Of a stretch of DNA of 64,000 bases, positions 35,933 through 43,885 are shown in pieces. A program made the translations under genes and the position numbers. Source of the DNA: DATBVX01 sp963695985 (GTDB taxonomy: Bacteria > Pseudomonadota > Gammaproteobacteria > Steroidobacterales > Steroidobacteraceae). The notes beneath the pieces were generated by a model. That model was not told the origin of the DNA. It saw only the letters and a list, made by a program, of their open reading frames with translations, and did no database searches. Positions within the stretch are counted from its first letter, which is position 1, and the number at the start of each line of letters is the position of its first letter. Location of the stretch: NCBI GenBank assembly GCA_963695985.1, contig CAVOIC010000001.1:80103-144102 (forward strand), written 5' to 3'.

Positions 35933-36526
35933 ATGATTCTCTTCCGACTCTCTTTCGCGGCGATTGCAGCGGGCGCGCTGAGCGCCAACGCATGGGGTGC
36001 CGACGTGGTTGCCCGGGACGTGCAACGCGATGTGAACCAGGAGCAGCGCATCGAACAGGGCCTGCAGTCAGGCGAGTTGTCGACCCGGGAAGCCGGCAAG
36101 CTCGAGCGCGAGGAGCAGCACGTTGACCAGCTCGAGGCGCACGATCTCAAGGACGGCTCGATCAGCGCCGCAGAGCAGGCCAGGATCAACGCTGCGCAAA
36201 GCAACGTGAGCCAGGACATCTACCAGCAGAAGCACGACGTACAGCAGGGCAATCCCGATTCTGCGTCCTCCGAGCGCATGCAGGCGGACGTGCAGCGCAA
36301 CGTGAACCAGGAGAAGAGAATCGAGACCGGCGTTCGCAACGATTCGCTCACCAACCGCGAGGCCGGATCACTGGAGCGCGGCCAGGCCCGCGTCGACCGC
36401 GACGAAGCAAACGCCGCGGCTAACGGTCGCGTCCGCGCCAGCGAACAGCAGCGCATCCAGGGCGCACAGAATCATCAGAGCCATCGCGTGTATCGGAAGA
36501 AGCACAACGATCGCTGGTCGGGCTGA
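35933..36526 (+). CDS. Secreted hypothetical protein with two ~75-residue repeats
   Basis: A 197-residue protein with a signal peptide (about 1-21, ending in AWGAD). The mature part consists of two tandem copies of a charged helical unit: DVQRDVNQEQRIEQG with REAGKLEREEQHVD, then DVQRNVNQEKRIETG with REAGSLERGQARVD, each followed by a run to a QKHD or KKHND end. The units are rich in Gln, Glu, Arg and Asn and are predicted to be helical, probably coiled or EF-hand-like in shape but without clear calcium loops. I do not recognise a function. A strong hairpin terminator follows at 36574-36599. Confidence 0.78.
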   Translation: MILFRLSFAAIAAGALSANAWGADVVARDVQRDVNQEQRIEQGLQSGELSTREAGKLEREEQHVDQLEAHDLKDGSISAAEQARINAAQSNVSQDIYQQKHDVQQGNPDSASSERMQADVQRNVNQEKRIETGVRNDSLTNREAGSLERGQARVDRDEANAAANGRVRASEQQRIQGAQNHQSHRVYRKKHNDRWSG

Positions 36527-36573
36527 TGGGCAGCGCCGACGTATCGCTGGCGATCGTACGGGATCGCGGTGAT

Positions 36574-36599
36574 GGAAGGCCGCCTCAGGGCGGCCTTCC
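36574..36599. terminator. Bidirectional hairpin terminator
   Basis: An 11-bp perfect stem (GGAAGGCCGCC / GGCGGCCTTCC) with a 4-base loop lies between the convergent repeat-protein and anti-sigma genes. The T-run is short on the plus side. It probably serves both genes. Confidence 0.75.
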
Positions 36600-36605
36600 T
36601 TATTC

Positions 36606-37376
36606 CTAGCGCCAGCCGCCTTTCTGCGCGGCGGATTCGGCGGCAGCACTGAGCGGCGCACCCGCCATCTCATCGTCGACCGCCTGCAGCACTGCCGTCG
36701 GCAAGTCCGATCCAGCCGGCCGGTAGTCAGTTGTCCCTGACGGGGGCTCGCTGCGAGCGAGCACCTGCAGCGCCCAATCGTCGCCGTGGCGGCAGGCGAA
36801 ACCCGCAAGGCCGCCACCGTCGCGCGTCACGAACGTGCGGCATAATTCGCCGGACTTCGAGCGAAAAGTGACTCCGATTCGTATGGCCGCGTCCGCGGAT
36901 TGCGTGCTGGCGAGCTGACTCGTCAGCGCATCGGCCAACTGAGCCCGCGCGACGAGCCGACCCCCTCGGGAGGCGATCGGCGCAAGCTCCGGCGAGCGCT
37001 GCCACAGGTAACTCACGATCACGCCGAGTATCACGCTCGCAGCCATCGCGCCCCAGTGGGGCCATGACCAGCGTCGGGATGATTGTGGTGTCCTTTCGGC
37101 GCGGATCTGCGCCAGGTCGACTATCTCCGGGCGACGCTCGCCTTCGGCGGCTGTGCCCACGGGTGTATTGCGCGCCGCAGCCAGCAGTCGATCGGGGATG
37201 GGTTCCGACAACACGCCATCGAATGCGGCGCGGAGCTTGCTACGCAGAGCCTCCTGCCGCGCCACTCGTTGTGCGAGCTCTGAATCCGCGGCGACGGCCC
37301 GTTCCACTTCGGCGCGCTGCTGGGCGTCGAGCTCGCCATCGACATACGCCATGAGGAGTTCATCGGAGATCGTCAT
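36606..37376 (-). CDS. Anti-sigma factor, single-pass membrane protein
   Basis: A 256-residue anti-sigma factor. The N-terminal part (about 1-75, starting MTISDELLMAYVDGELD) has the anti-sigma domain pattern of the FecR/RskA kind without a zinc-binding HxxxCxxC. One membrane helix lies at about 109-127 (WGAMAASVILGVIVSYLW), and the C-terminal periplasmic part carries two cysteines. Its start overlaps the sigma-factor stop by 4 bp, the usual operon of an ECF sigma factor with its own inhibitor. It should hold the sigma factor at the membrane until an envelope signal releases it. Confidence 0.85.
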   Translation of the reverse strand: MTISDELLMAYVDGELDAQQRAEVERAVAADSELAQRVARQEALRSKLRAAFDGVLSEPIPDRLLAAARNTPVGTAAEGERRPEIVDLAQIRAERTPQSSRRWSWPHWGAMAASVILGVIVSYLWQRSPELAPIASRGGRLVARAQLADALTSQLASTQSADAAIRIGVTFRSKSGELCRTFVTRDGGGLAGFACRHGDDWALQVLARSEPPSGTTDYRPAGSDLPTAVLQAVDDEMAGAPLSAAAESAAQKGGWR

Positions 37377-37870
37377 GGCTTGCCGTCCTCCAGAAGAGCG
37401 GCGAGCGCTTCGCGGCCGCGGGCGAGTCGACTCGTGAGTGTGCCGATCGGCACCTGCAACACTTCAGCGGCTTCCTTGTAGGAGAGCCCTTCCACCAGCA
37501 CCAGCCCGATGGCCATGCGTTGCTCTTCCGGCAGTCGCGCCAGCCCTGCCTGCAGAGCGATTGCATCCTGGTCGCGGTCGCTCGAGGGCTCACCGACGTT
37601 CTCTCCGGCTGCCTCAGGTGCAAAGACACGCTCGCGACGCCCGCGTGCGCGCACTTCATCGATCCAGGCGTTGCGCATGATTCCAAACATCCAGCCCTCC
37701 AGCCGCGTCTCATCTTCCCACTGGTCGAACCTGCGCAATGCGCGCTCCACTGTGATTTGCACCAGGTCGTCGGCGTCGTGCGCATTGCGTGCGATGGCGC
37801 GCGCAACGCGTCGCAGCCGCGGCAGCAGTTCGATGACCTCGTCACGGAGGAGCTCAACCGAGCGACTCAT
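37373..37870 (-). CDS. ECF-subfamily RNA polymerase sigma factor
   Basis: A 165-residue ECF sigma factor. Region 2 (about 14-80) includes AHDADDLVQITVERALRRF and WMFGIMRNAWIDEVR; region 4 (about 108-160) has LPEEQRMAIGLVLVEGLSYKEAAEVLQVPIGTLTSRLARGR, the -35 recognition helix-turn-helix. The ATG at 37870 starts MSRSVELL; upstream codons to 37972 are not homologous. It is co-transcribed with the anti-sigma gene and divergent from the subtilisin-like protease gene, about 100 bp away, which makes that protease a likely regulon member. Confidence 0.93.
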   Translation of the reverse strand: MSRSVELLRDEVIELLPRLRRVARAIARNAHDADDLVQITVERALRRFDQWEDETRLEGWMFGIMRNAWIDEVRARGRRERVFAPEAAGENVGEPSSDRDQDAIALQAGLARLPEEQRMAIGLVLVEGLSYKEAAEVLQVPIGTLTSRLARGREALAALLEDGKP

Positions 37871-37970
37871 GTCTCCTCCAGAGCAGGACGATTGCGGTGA
37901 GCATTCTCTTCCACGGTGCGCAACAAATAAATCGGTTGCAACAGTGATATGCCCCGCTAATGTAAGGCGC

Positions 37971-39341
37971 ATGAAAGTGGACCGTCCGGAGGCTTACGTC
38001 CCGCGTCGTGCCTGCACAGGTCTGGCCGTGCGCGCGCTCTTCAGCGTGCTCGGCATCAGCGGACTGCAGGCCGCGAACGCGCAGATCACGGTGCCCCAGG
38101 TGCCGCTGCCGAATCTCCCGGTCCAGCTGCCCGTAGATATCAACCGGACCGCCGCGGGGGTCACCAACCAGCTCGATCCGGACCAGCTACGCAATGTGCG
38201 CCTGCTGCGGGTCCACGACTTAATCCGCAAGCATCGCGATACTTTCGAGGCGGACCCCCAGGGCGCTGCGATCATCCGCAACGAAGTGCTCACCTACGCG
38301 CCCGCCGCAGCTGCCCTGGAACGCGCGCGCGCCGCGGGCTTCACCGTGGTGCGCGAAAGTGCGCTCGAGGCGCTGGGAACCGGGATCGTTACACTGCAGC
38401 CGCCGCAGGGCATGTCTACCAAGCGCGCGCTCACGGAGTTGAGAAAGCTTGACCCGGAGGGCGCATACGACTTCAACCATATCTACACCGAGACCGGTGT
38501 CGTGTATTCCACGGCACAGAACGGTCTGGCGGAGCCGGGCGGTGCGATGGCGAGTACAAGTCCGCACGTCAGGATCGGCATGATCGATCGCGGTGTTGAT
38601 GACTCGCACGCCGTCTTTAGTGGCTCAACCGTGCATCTGCACGGCTGCGGCGGAAAACCAGCCCCGGACCCTCACGGTACCGCAGTCGCTTCGCTCATTG
38701 CGGGCCACACGGGCACATTTCATGGCGCGGCGCCCGGCGCCGAGCTCTTTGCGGCCGACGTGTTCTGCGGCGTTCTGCGAGGCGGGTCCGTCGACCTGAT
38801 CGCCGACGCGTTCGCGTGGCTCGCAGCCGAGGACGTGCCCATCATCAACGTGAGCCTCGTCGGGCCGCGCAATGTGATGATCGAATACGTGGTGCGGGCG
38901 GTGCTCGCGCGCGGGCAGAAGATCGTTGCGGCTGTGGGAAACGACGGGCCCGCGGCGCCGCCGCTGTATCCGGCTTCCTACGACGGCGTCATCGGAGTGA
39001 CGGCAGTCGATGCGCATCGACAAGTGCTCATCGAAGCCGGACAAGGACCGCAGGTCGATTTCGCCGCACCGGGTGCTGACATGGCAGCGGCCATTCCGGG
39101 ACAGAGTTTCGGAAATGTGCGCGGCACGTCGTTCGCGTCGCCCATCGTGACCGGATTGCTGGCCCTGCAGATGGAGGCCGACGCGCCACAGGCGCCCGAT
39201 GCGGCAATTGCGTCACTTGCCCGCCAGGCGATCGATCTCGGTTCTCCGGGTCTTGATCGCATCTATGGCAATGGTCTGGTGGGAGACAGCGTGCGCGTCG
39301 ACTTGGTCACTGCCGGACATATAGAAGAGGGAACGAAATAA
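37971..39341 (+). CDS. Secreted subtilisin-like (S8) serine protease
   Basis: A 456-residue S8 protease. Residues about 18-37 form a signal peptide (ending QAANA). A pro-region of about 150 residues precedes the catalytic domain, whose triad is D206 (GMIDRGVDD), H235 (DPHGTAVASLI) and S387 (GTSFASPI), with N324 (VGNDG) as the oxyanion residue. The domain is compact and lacks C-terminal repeats. I chose the ATG at 37971; the frame is open further upstream only as a shadow of the sigma gene. It is divergent from the ECF sigma/anti-sigma operon, a common arrangement in which the sigma factor controls the protease. Confidence 0.9.
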   Translation: MKVDRPEAYVPRRACTGLAVRALFSVLGISGLQAANAQITVPQVPLPNLPVQLPVDINRTAAGVTNQLDPDQLRNVRLLRVHDLIRKHRDTFEADPQGAAIIRNEVLTYAPAAAALERARAAGFTVVRESALEALGTGIVTLQPPQGMSTKRALTELRKLDPEGAYDFNHIYTETGVVYSTAQNGLAEPGGAMASTSPHVRIGMIDRGVDDSHAVFSGSTVHLHGCGGKPAPDPHGTAVASLIAGHTGTFHGAAPGAELFAADVFCGVLRGGSVDLIADAFAWLAAEDVPIINVSLVGPRNVMIEYVVRAVLARGQKIVAAVGNDGPAAPPLYPASYDGVIGVTAVDAHRQVLIEAGQGPQVDFAAPGADMAAAIPGQSFGNVRGTSFASPIVTGLLALQMEADAPQAPDAAIASLARQAIDLGSPGLDRIYGNGLVGDSVRVDLVTAGHIEEGTK

Positions 39342-39443
39342 GTTAAATGGAGCCCCGATACGTCGGGAAGAAACGGTACCCCCCAGTCGTCATTGCTCTT
39401 GAAGGTCGCGGATAGGCCGCGGCGTCAAACAGGAGTGATGACC

Positions 39444-40172
39444 ATGAAGACTTATCGTTTCTTTGCGAGTGTCGCCGTGGCCTCGGTGCTCACGGGCGCT
39501 GCGCCAGTCTACGCCCAGGTTCTGGGTGGCGGGCTCAACGGTGCGGTGAATGGCGCGTTGTCCGGCGGGCTGGGCGGCATCGATGGCATGGCCAGCGGTG
39601 CGAGCAATGGCTCGGTGACCGGCACGATCGGTGGTGACACCGACGCGGTCGGGCGCATCGGGCAGCGTGCGAAGGGGACCGCGGAAGGTGTCGCGGATCG
39701 CGCGCACGGTACAGCGGACAAGGCGCGTGACAAGACGCAGTCGACCGCCGGCGAGACGCACGACAGGGCGCAGTCGGGCATCGGCCAGGTGCGTGATGTG
39801 AGGGGTTCTGTGACGGGCTCGGTGAATGGCACGACCAACAGCGCGGCGAATGTCGTCCATTCGACAAACGCCACCGCCAGCGGCGCAGGTTCCGCGGCGT
39901 CGGACGTGAAGGCCCCGAGCGCTCTCACCACACCCAGTGCCACGACACCCAAGCGTAGCGACGAGAACTCCGATCGCGGCCTCGCGCTCGATGGTGCACT
40001 CAATGCATCGGGTGCGGGGCAGGGCGACCTGATGACCGATTCAGGACCGACCCACGCGTCGGCCGGCGGCAATTCAAGCACCAACGGCAGCGCTGGCGTC
40101 AACCGCAGCGGAGTGAACGCCTCGGCGCAGCACTCGGACGCGGCGAGCGCAAACGCCTCTACTTCACGCTGA
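39444..40172 (+). CDS. Secreted low-complexity protein rich in Gly, Ala, Ser, Asn and Thr
   Basis: A 242-residue protein with a signal peptide (about 1-23, ending in VYA before QVLGGG). The mature part opens with a Gly/Asn/Leu-rich stretch of GALSGGLGGI type, then has a charged middle with KGTAEGVADRAHGTADKARDKTQ, recalling LEA-like or colicin-helix repeats, and ends in an Ala/Asn/Ser tail. It has no cysteines. I chose the ATG at 39444, about eight bases after AGGAG; an ATG at 39438 is too close to it. I do not recognise a function; an extracellular or periplasmic structural role is only a guess. A strong hairpin follows at 40192-40217. Confidence 0.72.
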   Translation: MKTYRFFASVAVASVLTGAAPVYAQVLGGGLNGAVNGALSGGLGGIDGMASGASNGSVTGTIGGDTDAVGRIGQRAKGTAEGVADRAHGTADKARDKTQSTAGETHDRAQSGIGQVRDVRGSVTGSVNGTTNSAANVVHSTNATASGAGSAASDVKAPSALTTPSATTPKRSDENSDRGLALDGALNASGAGQGDLMTDSGPTHASAGGNSSTNGSAGVNRSGVNASAQHSDAASANASTSR

Positions 40173-40191
40173 TGACGTCCTGAGGTGATTG

Positions 40192-40217
40192 GCGGCGGAA
40201 CCGGAAGGTTCCGCCGC
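40192..40217 (+). terminator. Hairpin terminator after the low-complexity secreted protein
   Basis: An 11-bp perfect stem (GCGGCGGAACC / GGTTCCGCCGC) with a GGAA loop lies 20 bp after the stop at 40172. No long T-run follows, but stem and position suit a terminator. Confidence 0.65.
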
Positions 40218-40272
40218 TCACTCTTTCGGTGTGTTTGCCCGGTACCGCGAATGCTGATTTACTGGTCGAGCC

Positions 40273-41472
40273 ATGAATGCCGAATCGCGCCAGCTGCACC
40301 CGAAACTCGAACCGTCGCCGACCACGGAGGAGGAGGGGCTGAGCCTGCCCGCCTGGATCTATCACGACCCGGAATTCTTTGAGGTCGAGAAGCAGATGAT
40401 CTTTCGCACCAGCTGGCAGCTCGTCTGTCACGTGAGCGACATCCCGAACGTCGGCGACTACCACTCCTTTGACCTCTTCGGCCAGTCCGTGTTCGTGGTC
40501 CGCGGCGAGGACGGGCAGCCGCGCAGCTTTCACAACGTGTGCCGTCACCGTGCCTCGCGCCTGGTTGCGGGACCGAAAGGTCGATGCGGCCGGCGGATCA
40601 CGTGCCCGTACCACGGTTGGACCTATGCGCTCGACGGCCGGCTGATCGGCCTGCCGCAGCGCGAATCCTATGAGGCGCTCGATCTCAAACGTCACGGTCT
40701 TGTGCCGCTCGAGCAGGAAATCTACATGGGTTTCATCTTTGTGCGGTTCGCGCCCGGCTTGCCGAGCGTGCGCGAGATGATGGCGCCCTATGCGCATGAG
40801 CTCGCGGCCTATCGAATGGAAACGCTGGTGCCGCAGGGACGCGTCACGTTGCGTCCGCGCGCCGTGAACTGGAAGAACGTCGCCGACAACTATTCTGATG
40901 GGCTGCACATCCCGGTCGCCCATGCGGGATTGACGCGACTGTTCGGCAATGGCTATGGGATCGAGGCCAAGCCCTGGATCGACAAGATGTGGGGAGCAAT
41001 TCGCGACGTCACCTCATCGAACTGGTCGGAGCAGCGCTATCAGAAGTTGCTGCCGAAGGTCGATCATTTGCCACCGGAGCGGCAGCGGTTGTGGACCTAT
41101 TTCAAGCTGTGGCCGAACGTCGCGTTCGACATCTATCCCGACCAGATCGACTTCATGCAGTTTCTGCCGGTTTCGCCGACCGAGACGATGATCCGCGAGA
41201 TCGCCTACGTGCAGCCCGACGAGCGACGTGAAATGCGCGCGGCGCGCTATCTCAACTGGCGCATCAACCGTCAGGTGAATCGCGAAGACAAGGCGCTGAT
41301 CGAGGGCGTGCAGGCAGGGATGGCTTCAGGCAGCTACACGGTCGGTCCGCTCGGCAAAGGCGAGGTGTGCCTGCGAAGCTTCGCGCGCCGTATGCGTTCG
41401 CTGATTCCGGAGAGCCGATTTCTGCAGGCGCCGGCGCGCGGTTGGAGCCATTCCTCACTGCTGCGAACCTGA
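40273..41472 (+). CDS. Rieske non-haem iron oxygenase, alpha subunit
   Basis: A 399-residue Rieske oxygenase. The [2Fe-2S] site is CRHRAS followed by CPYHGW (about 92-120), and the mononuclear iron facial triad is in NVADNYSDGLHIPVAH (two His about residues 216 and 221) with an Asp in the later FDIYPDQIDF segment. The layout resembles single-component-alpha oxygenases of the GbcA/carnitine or aryl demethylase groups. No ferredoxin or reductase gene is adjacent, so electron partners are encoded elsewhere. It is followed by an AraC regulator and a URO-D-fold protein in the same direction. The substrate is not evident; quaternary-amine or aryl-ether demethylation is possible. Confidence 0.9.
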   Translation: MNAESRQLHPKLEPSPTTEEEGLSLPAWIYHDPEFFEVEKQMIFRTSWQLVCHVSDIPNVGDYHSFDLFGQSVFVVRGEDGQPRSFHNVCRHRASRLVAGPKGRCGRRITCPYHGWTYALDGRLIGLPQRESYEALDLKRHGLVPLEQEIYMGFIFVRFAPGLPSVREMMAPYAHELAAYRMETLVPQGRVTLRPRAVNWKNVADNYSDGLHIPVAHAGLTRLFGNGYGIEAKPWIDKMWGAIRDVTSSNWSEQRYQKLLPKVDHLPPERQRLWTYFKLWPNVAFDIYPDQIDFMQFLPVSPTETMIREIAYVQPDERREMRAARYLNWRINRQVNREDKALIEGVQAGMASGSYTVGPLGKGEVCLRSFARRMRSLIPESRFLQAPARGWSHSSLLRT

Positions 41473-41533
41473 TCGGTACGCAGCAAGGGCGCCAGCGGGG
41501 AAGGCACCGCGTCCAGAATGGGCTGACGCAAAT

Positions 41534-42487
41534 ATGCCAATTCCTCATGTCATTGACATGGACCTCAGCCGGGTTGCTGAGTCGCAGCGCGTCGCAGTCT
41601 GGACGCAGTGGAGCGCCGAGACATTCAGCAACATCCTGGTGTCCGACTGTCCCGGCGGAGCGTTGGACGGGTTCATTCGCGGCGTGACGCTCGGCGCCGG
41701 GCGGTTGCTGAAGGTTCGTTCGCCGGGCCGGCGCCTCATGCGCAAGCCTGTTCCTCAGGTCGAGCCGGCGTTAACCGTAGTCCTGCAACTCACTGGGGTC
41801 AGTCACATCGACCAGGAAATGCGGTCCTGCACGCTGACGGCAGGTGATATCAGCGTCACGGACGGGATGTATCCCTTCCAGCAGCGGGTTTCATACGCTT
41901 CCGAGATGATGCTGCTGCAACTGCCACGTGATACGGCTGTTGGACGTTACCCGGCCTTGCTGCAGAGTTCGGCGCAGGCACACCCTGCGTGCCAGCCCGC
42001 GGCTGCTCTGGTGCGAAACGCCCTGGAAGCAGCTTTCCAGACGGCGGTACACCTATCGGCTGCCCAGCGTGAACGGCTGTGCCATGTCCTGTTCGCTCTC
42101 GCGTCTCTGTTGTCCGATGATCAGGCATCACCTGCAAGCGGAGACCATTACCGGCAGCATGCAGCTCTCACCGAGATCGAAGAGCGCCTCGGGGAAAGTG
42201 CGTTCTCGGCACAATACCTGGCAAAGCGAGTGGGTCTGAGCCGGCGGCGTCTGGACGAGATCTTCGTAAAGAATTTTGGCCGTCCTGTCACTGCATATAT
42301 CTGGGAGCGCCGCCTGGAGCGAGCGAAGGACATGCTGCACGATGCGCATCACCTGAGCCGAACGATCACGGAAATCGCCTTTAGTGTCGGCTTCGAGGAC
42401 ACCTCGCATTTTTCTCGCGCATTCAAGAATCGCTTTGGTGCTGCACCATCGGCTTGGCGTTCCCAGACAACCGAGACCTCGGCCTGA
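41534..42487 (+). CDS. AraC-family transcriptional regulator (AraC-binding-like N-terminus)
   Basis: A 317-residue regulator. The C-terminal AraC domain (about 215-312) has two helix-turn-helix motifs: FSAQYLAKRVGLSRRRLDEIFVKNFG and ITEIAFSVGFEDTSHFSRAFKNRFG. The N-terminal ~200 residues resemble the ligand-binding half of FeaR/NphR-type activators of aromatic catabolism. It lies 61 bp after the Rieske gene and overlaps the start of the URO-D-like gene, so it may regulate both. The effector is unknown. Confidence 0.9.
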   Translation: MPIPHVIDMDLSRVAESQRVAVWTQWSAETFSNILVSDCPGGALDGFIRGVTLGAGRLLKVRSPGRRLMRKPVPQVEPALTVVLQLTGVSHIDQEMRSCTLTAGDISVTDGMYPFQQRVSYASEMMLLQLPRDTAVGRYPALLQSSAQAHPACQPAAALVRNALEAAFQTAVHLSAAQRERLCHVLFALASLLSDDQASPASGDHYRQHAALTEIEERLGESAFSAQYLAKRVGLSRRRLDEIFVKNFGRPVTAYIWERRLERAKDMLHDAHHLSRTITEIAFSVGFEDTSHFSRAFKNRFGAAPSAWRSQTTETSA

Positions 42488-43854
42488 TTGCGGACCTAAG
42501 AAAAGAAAGAGCCACCGACCTGAAGACTGATACCAACAACACCGAAGACAAACAGCGCAGCCGCATCGCTGGTTGGCAGGCGCTCGACGGCAGGGAATTC
42601 GAAAGTCCCGCGGTCGCCGAGCTGTACCGCCAGCGCACGCAGCGTTTCGCGGACATCGTGGATCTGAAACAGCCAGATCGCGTGCCGTCGCTGATGATGG
42701 CGGCGGGGATCCTGAGTCGATTCGCGGGGATTTCGTTTGCCGATACGTTCTACGATTCCGAGAAGACGGCCGCGGCGACGCTCAAGTTCGTAGAAGACTT
42801 CCGGCCCGAATACATATTGATGAGCGGTGTCGCATCGGGCAAGGCGTACGACTTTCTGGGCTACAGCGCCTATAAGTGGCCGGGCAGCAGCCTGCCCGAT
42901 GATGTGCCGTTTCAGTATGTCGAAGGCGAGTACATGCCCGCCGAGGACTACGACGCGCTGACCAACAATCCCGAAGGCTACATGCTGCGCAGCTTTCTGC
43001 CGCGCGTGTGCAGTCAGCTGCAGGGTCTGCGCCTGGTCCCGAGTCTGTTCACGCCGGTGGAAATGCTCGGCGTCAGCATATGGCTCGCCGGTCTATCCGC
43101 GCCGCCAGTGCAAGAGGCGCTGTCACGACTCAGCCAGGCGATCGATCACATCAGCAAGGCCCTGGCGGTCGCGCTACGGACCAACGCCAAGATCATCGGC
43201 CATTACGGGTGCCCCAGCCTGATGGGAGGTATTACCAAGGCACCGTTCGATATCGTCGCGGACACGCTGCGCGGCACACGCAGTGCACTCATGGATCTCT
43301 ACCGGCGTCCGGACAAGGTGCTGGCCGCCAGCGATGCGCTGATTCCGAGCGCGATCCACATGGGCGTCGGGTCCAGCCGGCCCGCCGCTCCGCCGTTTGT
43401 GTTCATGCCATTGCACAAGGGTGCGGTCGGCTTCATGTCGCCAAAACAATTCGAGAAGTTCTACTGGCCATCCTTCAAGCGAGTGTTGGAAGGCATCATC
43501 GCCGCGGGCATGGTGCCGCTGCCGTTCGTCGAGGGCAGCTTTGACGAGGCGCGCCTCGAAATGATCGCGAGGTCGGGATTGCCGGCCGGCCGGACCGTCT
43601 GGTTATTCGACCGCACCGACCTGCGGCTGGTGAAGAAATGCTTTGCCGGTTTCGCGTGTTTCGGCGGAAACGTGCCGGTATCGTTATTCACGGCCGGTAC
43701 CCCGGCGCAAATGGAGGATTACTGTAAGCGCCTGCTCGATGACGTCGCGCCGGGCGGCGGTTTCTTTCTCTCGACCGGCGCGCCCGTGGATGAAGCCAAT
43801 CCTGCCATCGTGCGCACCTTTATAGCGTGCACGGAGAAATACGGCATTTATTGA
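42454..43854 (+). CDS. URO-D-fold (uroporphyrinogen decarboxylase / methyltransferase) family protein
   Basis: A 466-residue protein of the URO-D superfamily, closer to the methylcobalamin:CoM methyltransferase-like branch (MtaA/CmuA-type folds) than to HemE: it has a long N-terminal extension, IGHYGCPSLMGG (about 249-260) with a possible zinc-binding His/Cys, and FACFGGNVPVSLFTAGTPAQ (about 404-423) near the C-terminus. HemE would be about 350 residues. No corrinoid protein is adjacent. The start is unclear: a TTG at 42454 overlaps the AraC gene by 34 bp, and a CTG at 42484 overlaps its TGA. Beside a Rieske oxygenase it may handle methyl groups from demethylation; this is inference. Confidence 0.78.
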   Translation: MAFPDNRDLGLIADLRKERATDLKTDTNNTEDKQRSRIAGWQALDGREFESPAVAELYRQRTQRFADIVDLKQPDRVPSLMMAAGILSRFAGISFADTFYDSEKTAAATLKFVEDFRPEYILMSGVASGKAYDFLGYSAYKWPGSSLPDDVPFQYVEGEYMPAEDYDALTNNPEGYMLRSFLPRVCSQLQGLRLVPSLFTPVEMLGVSIWLAGLSAPPVQEALSRLSQAIDHISKALAVALRTNAKIIGHYGCPSLMGGITKAPFDIVADTLRGTRSALMDLYRRPDKVLAASDALIPSAIHMGVGSSRPAAPPFVFMPLHKGAVGFMSPKQFEKFYWPSFKRVLEGIIAAGMVPLPFVEGSFDEARLEMIARSGLPAGRTVWLFDRTDLRLVKKCFAGFACFGGNVPVSLFTAGTPAQMEDYCKRLLDDVAPGGGFFLSTGAPVDEANPAIVRTFIACTEKYGIY

Positions 43855-43885
43855 CGACCGGCGGCGGCCCCCGCCCCAGAGCGCA

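Noticed and set aside
40159..40923. A 254-codon minus frame near the Rieske gene start
   Set aside because: It is antisense to the Rieske oxygenase; no homology and no ribosome-binding site.
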